Shown piece by piece: positions 1 through 9,991 of a stretch of 64,000 nucleotides of DNA. This DNA is from Ypsolopha sequella. Lineage: Eukaryota > Arthropoda > Insecta > Lepidoptera > Ypsolophidae. How positions within the stretch are numbered: position 1 is the first letter of the stretch; each line of letters begins with the position of its first letter. A program made the translations under genes and the position numbers. The stretch covers positions 20,497,977 to 20,561,976 of the forward strand of contig OW203989.1 of NCBI GenBank assembly GCA_934047225.1, read 5' to 3'. The notes under the pieces are model-generated. The model was not told the DNA's origin. It ran no database searches and saw only the letters and a program-made list of their open reading frames with translations.

Positions 1-756
1 AAAGAACTATTCACGTGTAGTTTACACAATGGTTCAAAAAGAAAATTACATAAATGTCATATCAAAATGTAACCCTAATCATAATTTGTAGAGATAATAA
101 TTGCGTGCACGACTGTACCCATGCGCAGCTATCCCCTCCGCGTTTTGTTCACAGCTAGACTTACATGCCGCGGCCCGTACGATGATACGATTGCTTGCTT
201 GGAACAATATTAAATGTACTATTTTTAGTAATTCGACACTGCATGTTGTGGAATTAGATGTCTATAAGGATATGTAAACTTCCTGACGGCAGTGCGGGCC
301 TTAGCTTACGCCTTCCTTATTCTGAGGCTTAAGCTGTCAAATAAATTGCGATCAAATAAATATTAATTTATCATGAACGATAAATTGATAACTAATAACA
401 AATAATGAACCAATAAAAAAGTACAAATCTTTAATAAGAAATTAATTAATCCTTCGTCAAAACTAAAGAATATTTATCCTAAACTTTTTCACGAAAGAGG
501 TCCCCTATCAAAATACTCTTATTGTCAAGCACTAAATACGAAAATGCCTTGATCTGCGGAATTCTTTCCTGACGTCGTCGATCACTGAATTGACGTACAA
601 GTTCTGAATTGGATTCCCATACGAGGCGCGAACAAAGAAGCATTCGCTTCTAAACACAACCACCAAATTTTTTATTTTCAATATTCAATGTTCGTCTCCT
701 CCTACATTGCTAGAGGAGTTGATTAAAAATCCCGAAAATAAATAGACAATAAAGAT
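1..756. other. AT-rich intergenic or intronic sequence, no gene seen
   Basis: I find no credible gene here. Positions about 489-573 are a diverged copy of the hairpin-forming sequence at 5762-5848: both share TTTCACGAAAGA and ATACGAAAATGCCTT. This is therefore old repeat DNA rather than a coding exon. No splice-bounded open frame stands out. Confidence 0.5.
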
Positions 757-1147
757 TTCTCAATGCAAGTGCTCGTAAAGGCCCACTTTTTATGCATCAA
801 GACCGAACAGAAAGTCGATTATTTTGCCCTAGTGCTTTATTATTATTTTTTTTTTTTAATTTGCTTACAATGTTTGGCTAACCTGCAGCCTTTCCTGTAT
901 ACCATAAATGTTATACCTTTTGCCCACTGTTTAACGGCTCTGGATACAGTCTTTTTGAGCCAATCATAATTTAAAGTTCACAAGATTATATTTGTTTTAT
1001 TTCCTCACACTATGCATTGAAAAACGTAGTTTGATACACGGGCGTAAGAGCAATAAATTACTCGGTTACGTTTAAAACACTCGCTACGATCGTGTTTTAA
1101 ATCGTCCTCGTAATTTATTCCTTTTCGCCCTAGTAGCATAAACTACT
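757..1147 (+). repeat. Composite interspersed repeat A, copy 1 of 4
   Basis: About 390 bp that recurs at 26150-26477 (minus), 52432-52820 (minus) and 63763-64000 (plus, cut by the window end). It begins TTCTCAATGCAAGTGCTCG. An internal ATGCATTGAAAAA is the inverted form of the start and bounds a module of about 270 bp. The remaining 120 bp is a palindrome with arms at about 1027-1078 and 1083-1147, ending GTAGCATAAACTAC. The 68-residue frame inside (763-969) is not supported as a gene because the sequence is simply repeated. It is probably a nonautonomous DNA element, class unknown. Confidence 0.75.
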
Positions 1148-2240
1148 ATTAGATACTCACGAAGTAATTTTAAATTTTGGACAAAAAAATGCTTTTTTTC
1201 AAAACCAGACAATAAAGTGAAACCGCTACGGAACGTCGGGTTTAACTTTCAAAAGCCAAATATTTATTATTCGCAGATGACCCGGTCAAATGAGTCAATG
1301 TGTATCAAATACAAAAGTCCAAATTCTGTACACAAAACAATAAAGCAATCGTCAATCTGCAATGCAAACAATACTTTAAATACTAGTTAAATGACTGCAG
1401 TGTACGCCAAAACACCAAATGAAACCTCAACGAGTTCAGAAACTAGAATCAAGCTAAGGACTTAGAAATTCCAATATCAAACAAGGGTTGAAGGCGCTCT
1501 CAGGTGAGATGTCCAAACTTAGCCTACACCCGCCGAAAGTCAACAGACCGGCTGACACCAGTTTCCACGACTCAGAATACCCAAACTTTACCCACACGAA
1601 AATAAACTTTATGATATGCAGTACAAGAGTGTATATCATAATGGTGATTGCCTCAAAGTTCACCCGTCCCTACTTCGTATGCTGAAAGTTAGACGGTTAC
1701 AAGGTGCGGTGTCATGTCGAATGGACGATTTACGAAATCTAATTTCCTCTCCGTGAAAGGCTTTGCTTGGATCTTAAAGCAATGTTTTTCAAGTTACTCG
1801 TAAGTGATTTTTAGCTATCCATTATTTTGTTCTACCTACACTAAAATAACGGAGTTTGAATCAGTTTGTTTGACATAATATTATGTAGATCAAAAGAACT
1901 GCTCTTTCTGAGAATATTCCGTAGAGTTATTCCCTGTAGAATAAAATCACTAAGCAAATGCCATTTTATTATTCGACACCAAAAGAAGATGTCTGTGCTT
2001 TTATTAAAACCATGTAATGACACCTATATAAAACAATATAATACAATATATATATATATAATGCAAATAATGGCTGAATTGAAAAAAAAAATGGTCGGTA
2101 TCCTGAACGCATTATTATGCTAGACACGCTGTTACAGCGCTGCAAGGATCTTATGTTGCACTGTTTTCACTTGTTTCGTATAACGAGCAAGCCAGCAATA
2201 TTACATATCACTGCCAAAACAATACCCCACCCATTAACGG
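1148..2240. other. AT-rich sequence without recognisable gene
   Basis: Only short frames are present, on both strands, without domain character. A (TA)n run lies near 2048-2060. A bit around 2118-2150 resembles the short motif GCTGCAAGGATCT that also occurs near 57640 and 58925, so part of this is probably dispersed repeat. Confidence 0.4.
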
Positions 2241-2248
2241 ATAACTAA

Positions 2249-2587
2249 CCCAAACGGATTCTTGTCGGCACGGGAACCCAAGATGACCAACTTCAGATTG
2301 CAGAACGTATAAAATATATACAGGCGTGGTCGTTTAAACCAGACACGACCGAAAAAAATATTTTGGACTTTCTAAATAAAATTGAAAAATACGACGAATA
2401 TTATGTAGAAAAAAGAGACATACGGACAAACAAACATGCGTGCTTCGTCATCGGGGCCCCCGAAAGCCTAATTGGCAAGTTTAATATACCCGCCGTATGG
2501 CCGCTCGGAGTTAAGATAACTGATTGGTTTCGAGTACAACCCCGCGCCACTGCGCAGCGGGGCAACCTACAACAACTCGCTGCGTGA
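2249..2587 (+). pseudogene. LINE ORF1 protein, C-terminal fragment
   Basis: An open frame without its own start encodes about 112 residues ending LQQLAA before the stop. It contains FKPDTTEKNILDFLNKIE, then HACFVIGAPESL and TDWFRVQPR. This pattern is typical of the C-terminal part of the RNA-binding ORF1 (gag-like) protein of insect LINEs, which packages the element RNA. The N-terminal part and any zinc knuckles are absent because the element is 5'-truncated. It lies immediately upstream of the endonuclease frame, as expected. Family assignment is from pattern memory, not a search. Confidence 0.6.
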
Positions 2588-2594
2588 TCGTCAA

Positions 2595-3428
2595 CTTCAG
2601 AGAAGTGGCTCCGTAGACGACCGCCGCACGACGACTGCGCGCGAGACAAGCGCGCGCGCCACCGCGCAACAACACGCCGTCCGCGCTCTCACCCGGATCC
2701 CCTCGCCGACCCCTCGTAGTAAACTGGTGTTTACTCATCAAAACATTAGGTCAATTAGCAAAAAAACTAAAAGGCTGGAAGCTTTTCTCGAAAGTGACCT
2801 TAAATGTGACGTTTTGGCAATTACCGAACACTGGTTGACATCAGATAAACTTAAATGTACAAGTATTGTGAACTTCACGCTAATTTCATCTTATTGCCGC
2901 CCGTATATAGAACACGGCGGTAGTTGTATTTACGTAAGACATGGCATGAATGCCGTGTCGCTAGACGAGCTCTGCTCAATGTCGGTTGAGCAGGTATGCG
3001 AAATTTCAGCTATCCATATTGTTGACATTAATAAAATTATCATTTGCATTTACCGTTCCAATTTTACACATTGTAATGAATTCTTTTCTGTGTTCGAGGG
3101 ACTGCTGGATAAAATCGTAAAATATAATTTTAATAGTAATACTATAATCGTAGGTGACTTTAACATTGATATTTTGGAAATGTCGTCCCATCACAAAATA
3201 CTTATTGACATTTTAGATTCCCACAACATGCGTAACATAGTCGATTATGCAACCAGAGTGCAGGACGGTTCGATAACATCTTTAGATCACGTATATACAA
3301 ACGTCGAAATTGATCTGGTGAGTTCTGAGCCAGTCCGTACCTACCTAAGCGACCACTTCGCCGTGCGCGGGGAGCTCGAGTACGAGCGACCCGTGCCTCC
3401 ACCCACCACTAGGTACCTATATGCGTGA
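2595..3428 (+). CDS. LINE APE-type endonuclease domain (ORF2 N-terminal part)
   Basis: The frame is open from about 2577, overlapping the end of ORF1; the first GTG used as a start would be 2727. Counting from 2727, the APE catalytic motifs are all visible: NIRS at residue 6, the metal-binding Glu in TEHW at 34, GDFN at 143-146, a TSLDHVYTN motif, and SDH near 208-210. This endonuclease nicks genomic DNA to prime reverse transcription. The frame stops 7 bases past the start of the RT frame, with an ATGCGTGA overlap, so EN and RT are in different frames. In most LINEs they form one protein, so a small frameshifting indel near 3413-3421 is likely. The first 40 residues are unusually GC-rich and rich in Arg and Thr. 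Confidence 0.85.
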   Translation, partial: LQRSGSVDDRRTTTARETSARATAQQHAVRALTRIPSPTPRSKLVFTHQNIRSISKKTKRLEAFLESDLKCDVLAITEHWLTSDKLKCTSIVNFTLISSYCRPYIEHGGSCIYVRHGMNAVSLDELCSMSVEQVCEISAIHIVDINKIIICIYRSNFTHCNEFFSVFEGLLDKIVKYNFNSNTIIVGDFNIDILEMSSHHKILIDILDSHNMRNIVDYATRVQDGSITSLDHVYTNVEIDLVSSEPVRTYLSDHFAVRGELEYERPVPPPTTRYLYA

Positions 3429-5520
3429 CTTCTCGCGGATGAACAAACTCAACTTTATCGCATCCATTGAGAGTTATGATTGGTCTAATCTATGTACTAA
3501 ACCTATACTGGATCTTAATAACTTGGCATCTCGTATAATCAATATAATTGTAAATAAATACGATATATGTTTTCCATATAAAAATAAGCCTATTAGGAGT
3601 GAACTCAATCGATGGGTAACTGACGAAGCACTCAATTTAAAGAGACTTCTGTTTGATTTAACTGACCTAGAGAAAGTACACACAGATGACCCTTTTCTTA
3701 AACAGTTACGAAACGAAGTGGATGAGAAATATAACTCACTTTTAAGAAAGGAACGTACCACCTATTTCTCCAGTAAAATTAAAACAAGCAATAACGTGAG
3801 CAAGGAGATGTGGAAGGTAGTGAATAGTGAACTGGGCCGGACATCTCACTCAGCACCGGATCACACCGACCTTATAATAAGACCAGACGGTTCCAAATAT
3901 GCGACCAAAATCGAACTTCTAAACGCCATGAATGCAAGGTTTGTGAGGGCAGCCGCTGCGTGCGGTGCTCCACAGGCTGATCTTCCGCGGGTCACTGCGC
4001 CTCTGTGCTCGACCAGCCAGCCAGCAGATCAATCGATTCTGTTCCAGCCATTCACCCCGCACGAAGTCTATGAGATCATCACAAAGAAGATTCCCCATAA
4101 ACACAGCAAAGATATCTACGGCATATCGTGTGTTCTACTGAACTCTCTGGCGCGCTCAATTTCAGCTACCTTATCGGTTTTGTATAATCAATGCCTAAAA
4201 AGAGGAGCCTATCCTATTGCTTTAAAAAAAGTTAAAGTATCTCCCATATACAAAGGAAAAGGGAAGAAGGAGGACAGCGATTTTTACCGACCGGTTGCTG
4301 TCATCCCGGCACCAGCTAAAGTACTTGAGAATGGTCTAAGCTTACGTATCACTGAATTTCTAAACTCCAGCAACGCTATCAGTGACAGGCAATACGCATA
4401 CAGAGCAGGCCGCTCTACTACCGCGCTGGTTCGTGAGGTGGTGTGGAGCGTGTACAGCGCGCGGGAGTCTGGCAAACAGGTAGCCCTACTGTCATGTGAC
4501 CTGTCTAAGGCATTCGACGTCGCGGACCATGGAGTCATAGCTGCTAAACTCGACCACTATGGCATCAGAGGCCCAGCTCTGTCGTTGCTGATCGACTTTA
4601 TGTCTAACAGATCGCAGTCTGTGATCGGTGAAAGAGGCGCAATAAAATCTGATGAGTTAGAAACCCACATTGGTGTAGCGCAGGGATCGTCACTTTCGAA
4701 CATTATGTTCTCCCTGCTGCTGAACGATCTTCCAAATTCTATACAAGGCACACAAATCACAATGTTTGCTGACGACGTTGCGGCCGTAGTGACAGGTTGG
4801 TCTGTTGACGGGTTGGAGAAACAACTGTGTGATGTGGCGAAACAACTGGCTGAGTGGTTTCGATTAAATGGTCTCGCCCTGAATCCCAAAAAAACTAACC
4901 TGATGCACTTTAACCTGGCTGGACGGCCATACCGTCCTCTAACTGTTAAGGTCGCAGATGATAGTCTCACCCAAATACGAACTTCGAGCTTTCTAGGATT
5001 CAAGCTGGACTGCGGATTCAAGTGGGATGCGCACATCGACTGGCTGTGCGGTAGACTCGGCAGTGCATGTTTTGCACTCAAGCGGTTAGCGATCACATTG
5101 CCTCAAGATGTCGTCCGTACGGCATATTTTGCATCAATACAATCAATTCTAAGCTATGGGATCGAGATATGGGGCAGAGCCGCCGAATGGCATAGAGTTT
5201 TTGTGATGCAGAAACGAGCAATACGTACGCTGGCACGTATCAAATACGATGATACGGCGCGACCGCATTTTATAAAACTAGGCATTCTAACACTGCCCTC
5301 CTTGTATATCCTTCAAGTCGCAGTGTTCATGAGGCAAAACCTGCACTTGTTCGGAAATAGAAGTGAACGTACAAGAAACCGCGGTAAACTTCGTAGTGTC
5401 TCACACAAACTCACAAAGAGTGAACGGTCGGTATACGTGTGCGGCCCGAGCATTTACAATAAACTCCCAGACGAGATTAAGGTGGTAAAAGAGGAAACCA
5501 ATCTGAAATTGTTGAACTAG
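3421..5520 (+). CDS. LINE reverse transcriptase
   Basis: A 699-residue open frame with an uninterrupted RT domain. Visible blocks: YRPVAVIPAPAKVLE (from about residue 288), DRQYAYRAGRSTTALV, the first catalytic Asp in LLSCDLSKAFD (Asp360), GVAQGSSLSNIMFSLLLNDL (block B), and FADD with the catalytic Asp pair at 451-452. NPKKTNLMHF and FLGF follow in the thumb region. A C-terminal region of about 200 residues, ending after GPSIYNKLPDEIK, matches the usual LINE tail. It copies element RNA at the nicked target. The frame is long and intact, so insertion was fairly recent, but the frame change from EN makes the copy probably inactive. No RNase H domain is seen. Confidence 0.92.
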   Translation: MRDFSRMNKLNFIASIESYDWSNLCTKPILDLNNLASRIINIIVNKYDICFPYKNKPIRSELNRWVTDEALNLKRLLFDLTDLEKVHTDDPFLKQLRNEVDEKYNSLLRKERTTYFSSKIKTSNNVSKEMWKVVNSELGRTSHSAPDHTDLIIRPDGSKYATKIELLNAMNARFVRAAAACGAPQADLPRVTAPLCSTSQPADQSILFQPFTPHEVYEIITKKIPHKHSKDIYGISCVLLNSLARSISATLSVLYNQCLKRGAYPIALKKVKVSPIYKGKGKKEDSDFYRPVAVIPAPAKVLENGLSLRITEFLNSSNAISDRQYAYRAGRSTTALVREVVWSVYSARESGKQVALLSCDLSKAFDVADHGVIAAKLDHYGIRGPALSLLIDFMSNRSQSVIGERGAIKSDELETHIGVAQGSSLSNIMFSLLLNDLPNSIQGTQITMFADDVAAVVTGWSVDGLEKQLCDVAKQLAEWFRLNGLALNPKKTNLMHFNLAGRPYRPLTVKVADDSLTQIRTSSFLGFKLDCGFKWDAHIDWLCGRLGSACFALKRLAITLPQDVVRTAYFASIQSILSYGIEIWGRAAEWHRVFVMQKRAIRTLARIKYDDTARPHFIKLGILTLPSLYILQVAVFMRQNLHLFGNRSERTRNRGKLRSVSHKLTKSERSVYVCGPSIYNKLPDEIKVVKEETNLKLLN

Positions 5521-5761
5521 ATGGCGCCACTGAAGCAAAATGTACATAAATGTAAATAACTCATCCTATACTAAAATTTTAATGGATTCGCTCCATTTGC
5601 GAAACTTGTATTAAAACAGAACATGTAAAGATTATGCAAAAGTTCTATTACCCCTTTCAACACGACATACATTACAAAAACTCTGTAAATGCTTGAGTGT
5701 GCAATACTTCATTGTAACTGTGTGCGTATTTGTCAACACGTCATGTCTCGTGTATTATTAT
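5521..5761 (+). other. LINE 3' UTR and flank
   Basis: About 240 bases follow the RT stop. No poly(A) or simple-repeat tail marks the exact 3' end, and I could not identify a target duplication. No gene is seen. Confidence 0.4.
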
Positions 5762-5848
5762 TTTCACGAAAGAAGTTTTCTGTCTAAGACCGTATTTGCA
5801 ATGAATAAATACGAAAATGCCTTAATCCGCAGAACTTCTTTCGTGAAA
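5762..5848. repeat. Hairpin-forming inverted repeat
   Basis: The ends TTTCACGAAAGAAG and CTTCTTTCGTGAAA are exact reverse complements, and the inner parts pair partially. A diverged, non-hairpin relative lies at about 489-573. Probably a small MITE-like element or its terminal fragment. Confidence 0.6.
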
Positions 5849-6150
5849 AAAAGTTTAGATCAGCTGCGCTGCGTCGCGCGCTTTTTTTACAATTACTACG
5901 CGTCCAAGGACAAAAGGGCCAACCAATAATCGCCTCTGTTGTAAGGTAATAAAGTCTTCGTCATTTGTCTTGGACATGTACTTAGTTACCTAGTATGCAG
6001 GTTTCATTTCATTCATCCATGATTATGGTATATTCAGTTGCAAGTCGATCGTAAAAATATCTTTTTATAAAAATACTGATTTGAATGTTGAACAATACTG
6101 ACAGAGGGAAAAGATAATATGCTTTCTTTATGCGATAGGTTAGCTAATTC
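5849..6150. other. No gene seen
   Basis: AT-rich sequence with stops in all frames at short intervals. Nothing recognisable. Confidence 0.4.
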
Positions 6151-6392
6151 ATACTAGAAGCTTGGTAAGTGATCAGCATCATAAATTGATAACAATAATT
6201 GTGAATTTTGTATAATGAAATTTCGACTTCCCATAGTAATTCACTCGCAGTCGTGGTTGAATCATTATGGGGAGTCGAAATTTCATTTTATGAATTTTAC
6301 AAAAATCGTTATTGGTTCCTGATACTGATCACTTACCAAGGCTCAAGTATGAATTTGGAGGATGTTCACAAATTCACCTTGTATAGTTAACC
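6151..6392. mobile_element. MITE family B, copy 1
   Basis: Starts ATACTAGAAGCTTGGTAAG and carries the inverted end CTTACCAAGGCTCAAGTAT at about 6330-6350. The middle also folds: TTTCGACTTCCCATAGT pairs with a similar stretch near 6265-6285. Copies are at 19955-20229 and, incomplete, at 41790-41960. The shared sequence continues to about 6392 past the inner inverted repeat. No coding capacity. Confidence 0.7.
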
Positions 6393-6419
6393 ATATCAAT
6401 AAAATAATTGTCAATTTTG

Positions 6420-6696
6420 TCTCATTTGCATATATAAAATTCAAAGTCCTGACTGACTGACTGATATATCAACGCACAGCAAAATTGCTGGTCCTAGAGA
6501 CTTGAAATTTTGCATATAGATACCTTATATAGTGTAGGCATCCACTAAGAAAGGATTTCAGAATTCAACCCCTAAGCGGGGGAAATGGGGTGACAATGTC
6601 TAAAAATCAACATGGGTATCGTTTGTATGGTTTATCGGGGCGCTGATTACGAAAACAACAACGATTTCTAAATCCAACGTGGTGGACGTGAAATAC
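6420..6696. repeat. Diverged direct duplicate beside the fold-back element
   Basis: Positions about 6590-6696 and 6726-6836 are diverged direct copies of each other: both contain ATGGGT.TCGTTT.TATGGTTT and later GTGGAC.TGAAA. GACTGACTGACTGAT at about 6450 is a common start of lepidopteran repeats. The second copy lies inside the left arm of the large fold-back. Confidence 0.55.
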
Positions 6697-6953
6697 CATC
6701 ATCCCCTGTTGGGATGCGATGGGGTTGAAATGGGTAAATATCAATATGGGTGTCGTTTTTATGGTTTTTTGGGACGTTAATTATGAAAATGGCATCGATT
6801 TTAAAATTTAATATAGTGGACATGAAAATTCTTGAAATTATGTGTGCCAGTGCCAGAGCAAATCGGCTGTAACAGACGGACAGAGAGACAGTCACACAAG
6901 TGACCCTATTAGGGTTCCATTTTTTCCTTTTGAGGTCTATCTATATATCCACA

Positions 6954-6954
<1 letters not shown>

Positions 6955-6985
<31 letters not shown>

Positions 6986-7045
6986 GTTTATCTATCTATC
7001 TATCTATCTGTTTGTCTATCTATCTATCTATCTATTTATCTATAT
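6955..7045 (+). repeat. (TATC)n microsatellite
   Basis: About 90 bases of TATC repeats with a few TGTT interruptions, in the left arm of the fold-back. The mirror (GATA)n at 9696-9739 in the right arm is shorter, so the two arms have changed independently in repeat number. Confidence 0.95.
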
Positions 7046-7892
7046 CCCAGCAAAATATCTTTGGAACGGAAGGTGGTATATCCCTAGGGGTTGGACCACG
7101 GGGTGCCAAAGAAAGATTTTTTTTGATGTCAAAACTTTGACGGCCTGTATCTCCCAAACGGCTGGAGCTAGACCCATGTTGATGGGTGTCTTAGAAAAGG
7201 CCTCGACGAGATCTACCTGCCAAAAGTGTCAAAACTTTATAGACCTGTATCTCCCACACAGCTGATGCTAGACCCATGTTCATGGTACTCTAAGAAAAGG
7301 GCTAGGTGAGATCTAGATGACGGTAAAAAAAAGTCGAAAAGAAATGCCAAAATTTTGATTGGCCATATGTCCCGAACGGCTAATTGTAGGGAGTTCGGGT
7401 TTCAACTAAAGTGATCGTTCAAGCTGGGGCTACATGACCGAAAAATTTTTTGAATTTGACAGGTTTTGACAGTTTTTTGACAGATCCAAAAAAGTATTCA
7501 TACTTGCATGAAACTCGGTATCAAGGGGCATTCGGGGTCGCCAATTACGCTGCCGTATTCAAATTTGACATTTTTTGACAACCGAAATGGATTTTGACTG
7601 TTTTTCGGAAAAACTTTGATCGATGAGTCCCCGTGTTTGGCACTCTGGCGATGCCGAAGGCCGAGCCAAGTTCGGCCTCGAGGGCGCGTTCTTCGTCCGC
7701 ACATGCGAGTTTTACGGCCAAGCACTACACCTTGACTTACAGAGGGAGTGAGAGCACTTATAATGTTTGGTTTTGAAAAAATAAAAAATTGTTTCCTGGC
7801 CTAGGCCACGCGGGCGAAGCCGCGGGCAGAAGCTGGTTTACTTATATATTCGCATATTATTTATACAAACACACATATGTATATAGGTACTC

Positions 7893-8006
7893 ACGCCTGT
7901 CTCCCAGAGGGGTAGGCAGAGGCTACAGATTTCCATCTGCTACGATCCAGACAAACCTCTTTCGCCTCTTCCACATCCATCAATCTAGTCATACAAGCTC
8001 TTCCCT
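7893..8006 (-). pseudogene. RTE-type LINE C-terminal fragment, left arm
   Basis: The minus strand reads TRLMDVEEAKEVCLDRSRW followed by AYPSGRQA and a stop. This C-terminus recurs at 8733-8845, 12030-12153, 27158-27445 and 48295-48561. The 48 kb copy shows an upstream RWFGHIERM motif, which is typical of RTE-like LINE C-termini. In this arm the coding remnant is fused to the GTTGGGAC-rich tandem core. Confidence 0.6.
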
Positions 8007-8008
8007 TT

Positions 8009-8598
8009 GGTCCCAACGAGTCACACCAAAACCAGTCACAGCGTAACTCATTGGGACAAAAAATAATAAAATGTCCCAACCAGTCACACTGTTATTCGAT
8101 GGCACAACTTTTTATTTTATGTCCCAATGAGTCACACCCCCAAAACAAGAGTGTAACTCGTTGGGACCAAAATCTGTTACACGTTGACAACTTTTTTCTT
8201 TCTTCCCTTTGGTCCCAACGAGTCACACCGAAACCAGTCACAGTGTAACTCGTTGGGACAAAAAATAATAAAATGTCCCAACCAGTCACACTGTTATTCG
8301 ATGGCACAACTTTTTATTTTTCGTCCCAACGAGTCACACTCCCAAAACAAGAGTGTAACTCGTTGGGACTAAAATCTGTTACACGTTGACAACTTTTTTC
8401 TTTCTTCCCTGTGGTCCCAACGAGTCACACCGAAAACAGTCACAGTGTAACTCGTTGGGACAAAAAATAATAAAATGTCCCAACCAGTCACACTGTTACT
8501 CGATAGCACAACTTTTTATTTTTCGTCCCGACGAGTCACACCCCCAAAACAAGAGTGTAACTCGTTGGGACTAAAATCTGTTACACGTTGACAACTTT
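8009..8598 (+). repeat. 202 bp tandem repeat, about three copies
   Basis: Units start GGTCCCAACGAGTCACAC at 8009, 8211 and 8413, exactly 202 bases apart. Each unit contains both GTCCCAACGAGTCACAC and its near inverse GTGTAACTCGTTGGGAC, so single units also fold. An inverted part-copy follows at about 8600-8730. The 62-residue frames at 8184 and 8386 are products of the tandem repeat, not genes. Confidence 0.9.
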
Positions 8599-8732
8599 TT
8601 GTGACTCGTTGGGACGAAAAATAAAAAGTTGTGCCATCGAGTTACAGTGTGACTGGTTGGGACATTTTATTATTTTTTGTCCCAACGAGTTATACTGTGA
8701 CTGGTTTCGGTGTGACTCGTTGGGACCAAAGG

Positions 8733-8845
8733 GAAGAGCTTGTATGACTAAATTGATGGATGTGGAAGAGGCGAAAGAGGTTTGTCTGGATCGTAGCAGA
8801 TGGAAATCTGTAGCCTCTGCCTACCCCTCTGGGAGACAGGCGTGA
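8733..8845 (+). pseudogene. RTE-type LINE C-terminal fragment, right arm
   Basis: Mirror copy of the fragment at 7893-8006. It reads ACMTKLMDVEEAKEVCLD and ends YPSGRQA before TGA. It differs from the left copy by at least one residue (K for R after MT). Identity this high between arms fits either a recent inverted duplication or gene conversion. Confidence 0.6.
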
Positions 8846-9695
8846 GTATATATGTGTGTTTATATAAATAATATGCAAATATATAAGTAAACCAGCTTCT
8901 GCCCGCGGCTTCGCCCGCGTGGCCTACAGGAAACAAATTTTTTTTTCAGAAACAAACATTATAAGTTCTCTCACTCCCTCTGTAAGTCAAAGTGTAGTGC
9001 TTGGCCGTAAAACTCGCATGTTCGGACGGAGAACGCGCCCGCGAGGCCGAACTTCGCTCGGCCTTCGGCATCGCCAGTGTGCCAAACACGGAGACTCACC
9101 GATCAAAGTTTTTCCGAAAAACAGTCAAAATCCATATCGGTTGTCAAAAAATTTCAAATTTGAATACGGAAGCGTAATTGGCGACCCCGAATGCCCCTTG
9201 ATACCGAGTTGCATGCAAATCGGAATACTTTTTTTGGATCTGTCAAAAAACTGTCAAAACCTGTCAAATTCAATTTTTTTTTTTTTGGTTATGTAGCCCC
9301 AGCTTGACCGATCAATTTAGTTGAAACCCGAACTCCCTACAATTAGCCGTTCGGGAGATATGGCCGATCAAAATTTTGGCAATTTTTTTTTTCGACATTT
9401 TTTGCCGTTATCTAGGTCTCACCAAACCCTTTTCTTAGAGTACCATGAACATGGGTCTAGCATCAGCTGTGTGGGAGATACAGGCCTATAAAGTTTTGAC
9501 ACTTTTGGCAGGTAGATCTCGTCGAGGCCTTTTCTAAGACACCCATCAACATGGGTCTAGCTCGAGCCGTTTGGGAGATACAGGCCGTCAAAGTTTTGAC
9601 ATAAAAAAAAATCTTTCTTTGGCACCCCGTGGTCCAACCCCTAGGGATATACCACCTTCCGTTCCAAAGATATTTTGCTGGGATATAGATATAGT

Positions 9696-9739
9696 TATAG
9701 ATAGATAGATAGATAGACAGATAGATAGATAGATAGATT
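9696..9739 (+). repeat. (GATA)n microsatellite
   Basis: GATA repeats with one GACA interruption in the right arm of the fold-back; the counterpart of the (TATC)n tract at 6955-7045. Confidence 0.9.
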
Positions 9740-9991
9740 GTGGATATATAGATAGACCTCAAAAGGAAAAAATGGAAACCTAATAGGATCACTTGTGTGT
9801 CTGTCTGTCTGTCCGTCTGTTACAGCCGATTTGCTCTGGCACACATACTTTCAAGAATTTTCGTGTCCACTATATTAAATTTCAAAATCGATGCCATTTT
9901 CATAATTAACGTCCCAAAAAACCATAAAAACGACACACATATTGATATTTACACGTTTTTAACCCCATCGCACCCCAACAGGGGATAATGG

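Larger units (their letters stand above)
2241..5760 (+). mobile_element. Non-LTR retrotransposon (LINE), 5'-truncated
   Basis: A LINE with, in order, the C-terminal part of ORF1, an APE-type endonuclease and a reverse transcriptase. The order EN-RT and the FADD catalytic box place it in the Jockey/CR1-like part of non-LTR elements; the exact clade cannot be fixed by eye. The 5' part of ORF1 is missing: a stop at 2246-2248 precedes the open frame. The 3' boundary is uncertain; 3' UTR-like sequence follows the RT stop at 5520. A short fragment of a related element lies at 36547-36620. Confidence 0.85.
6697..9991. mobile_element. 3.3 kb fold-back element with tandem-repeat core
   Basis: The two ends are near-exact reverse complements: CCATCATCCCCTGTTGGGA at 6697 against the complement of TCCCCTGTTGG-containing sequence ending at 9991. 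The match continues inward for well over 1 kb on each side and includes a (TATC)n tract on the left and a (GATA)n tract on the right. The symmetry centre is near 8344. The core holds 202 bp tandem units (8009-8598), flanked on each side by an RTE-type C-terminal fragment in opposite orientation. No transposase frame is present, so it is nonautonomous if mobile. Confidence 0.85.

Noticed and set aside
4557..5096. 179-residue minus-strand frame
   Set aside because: It is antisense to the intact RT domain; its openness follows from the codon composition of the RT.
8184..8574. 62-residue frames at 8184 and 8386 as paralogous genes
   Set aside because: They are the same tandem unit read 202 bases apart and have no recognised domain.
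8009..8598. Regular 202 bp repeats as a CRISPR-like array
   Set aside because: Units are direct tandem copies with no distinct unique spacers, in eukaryotic DNA and inside a fold-back. This is a minisatellite.
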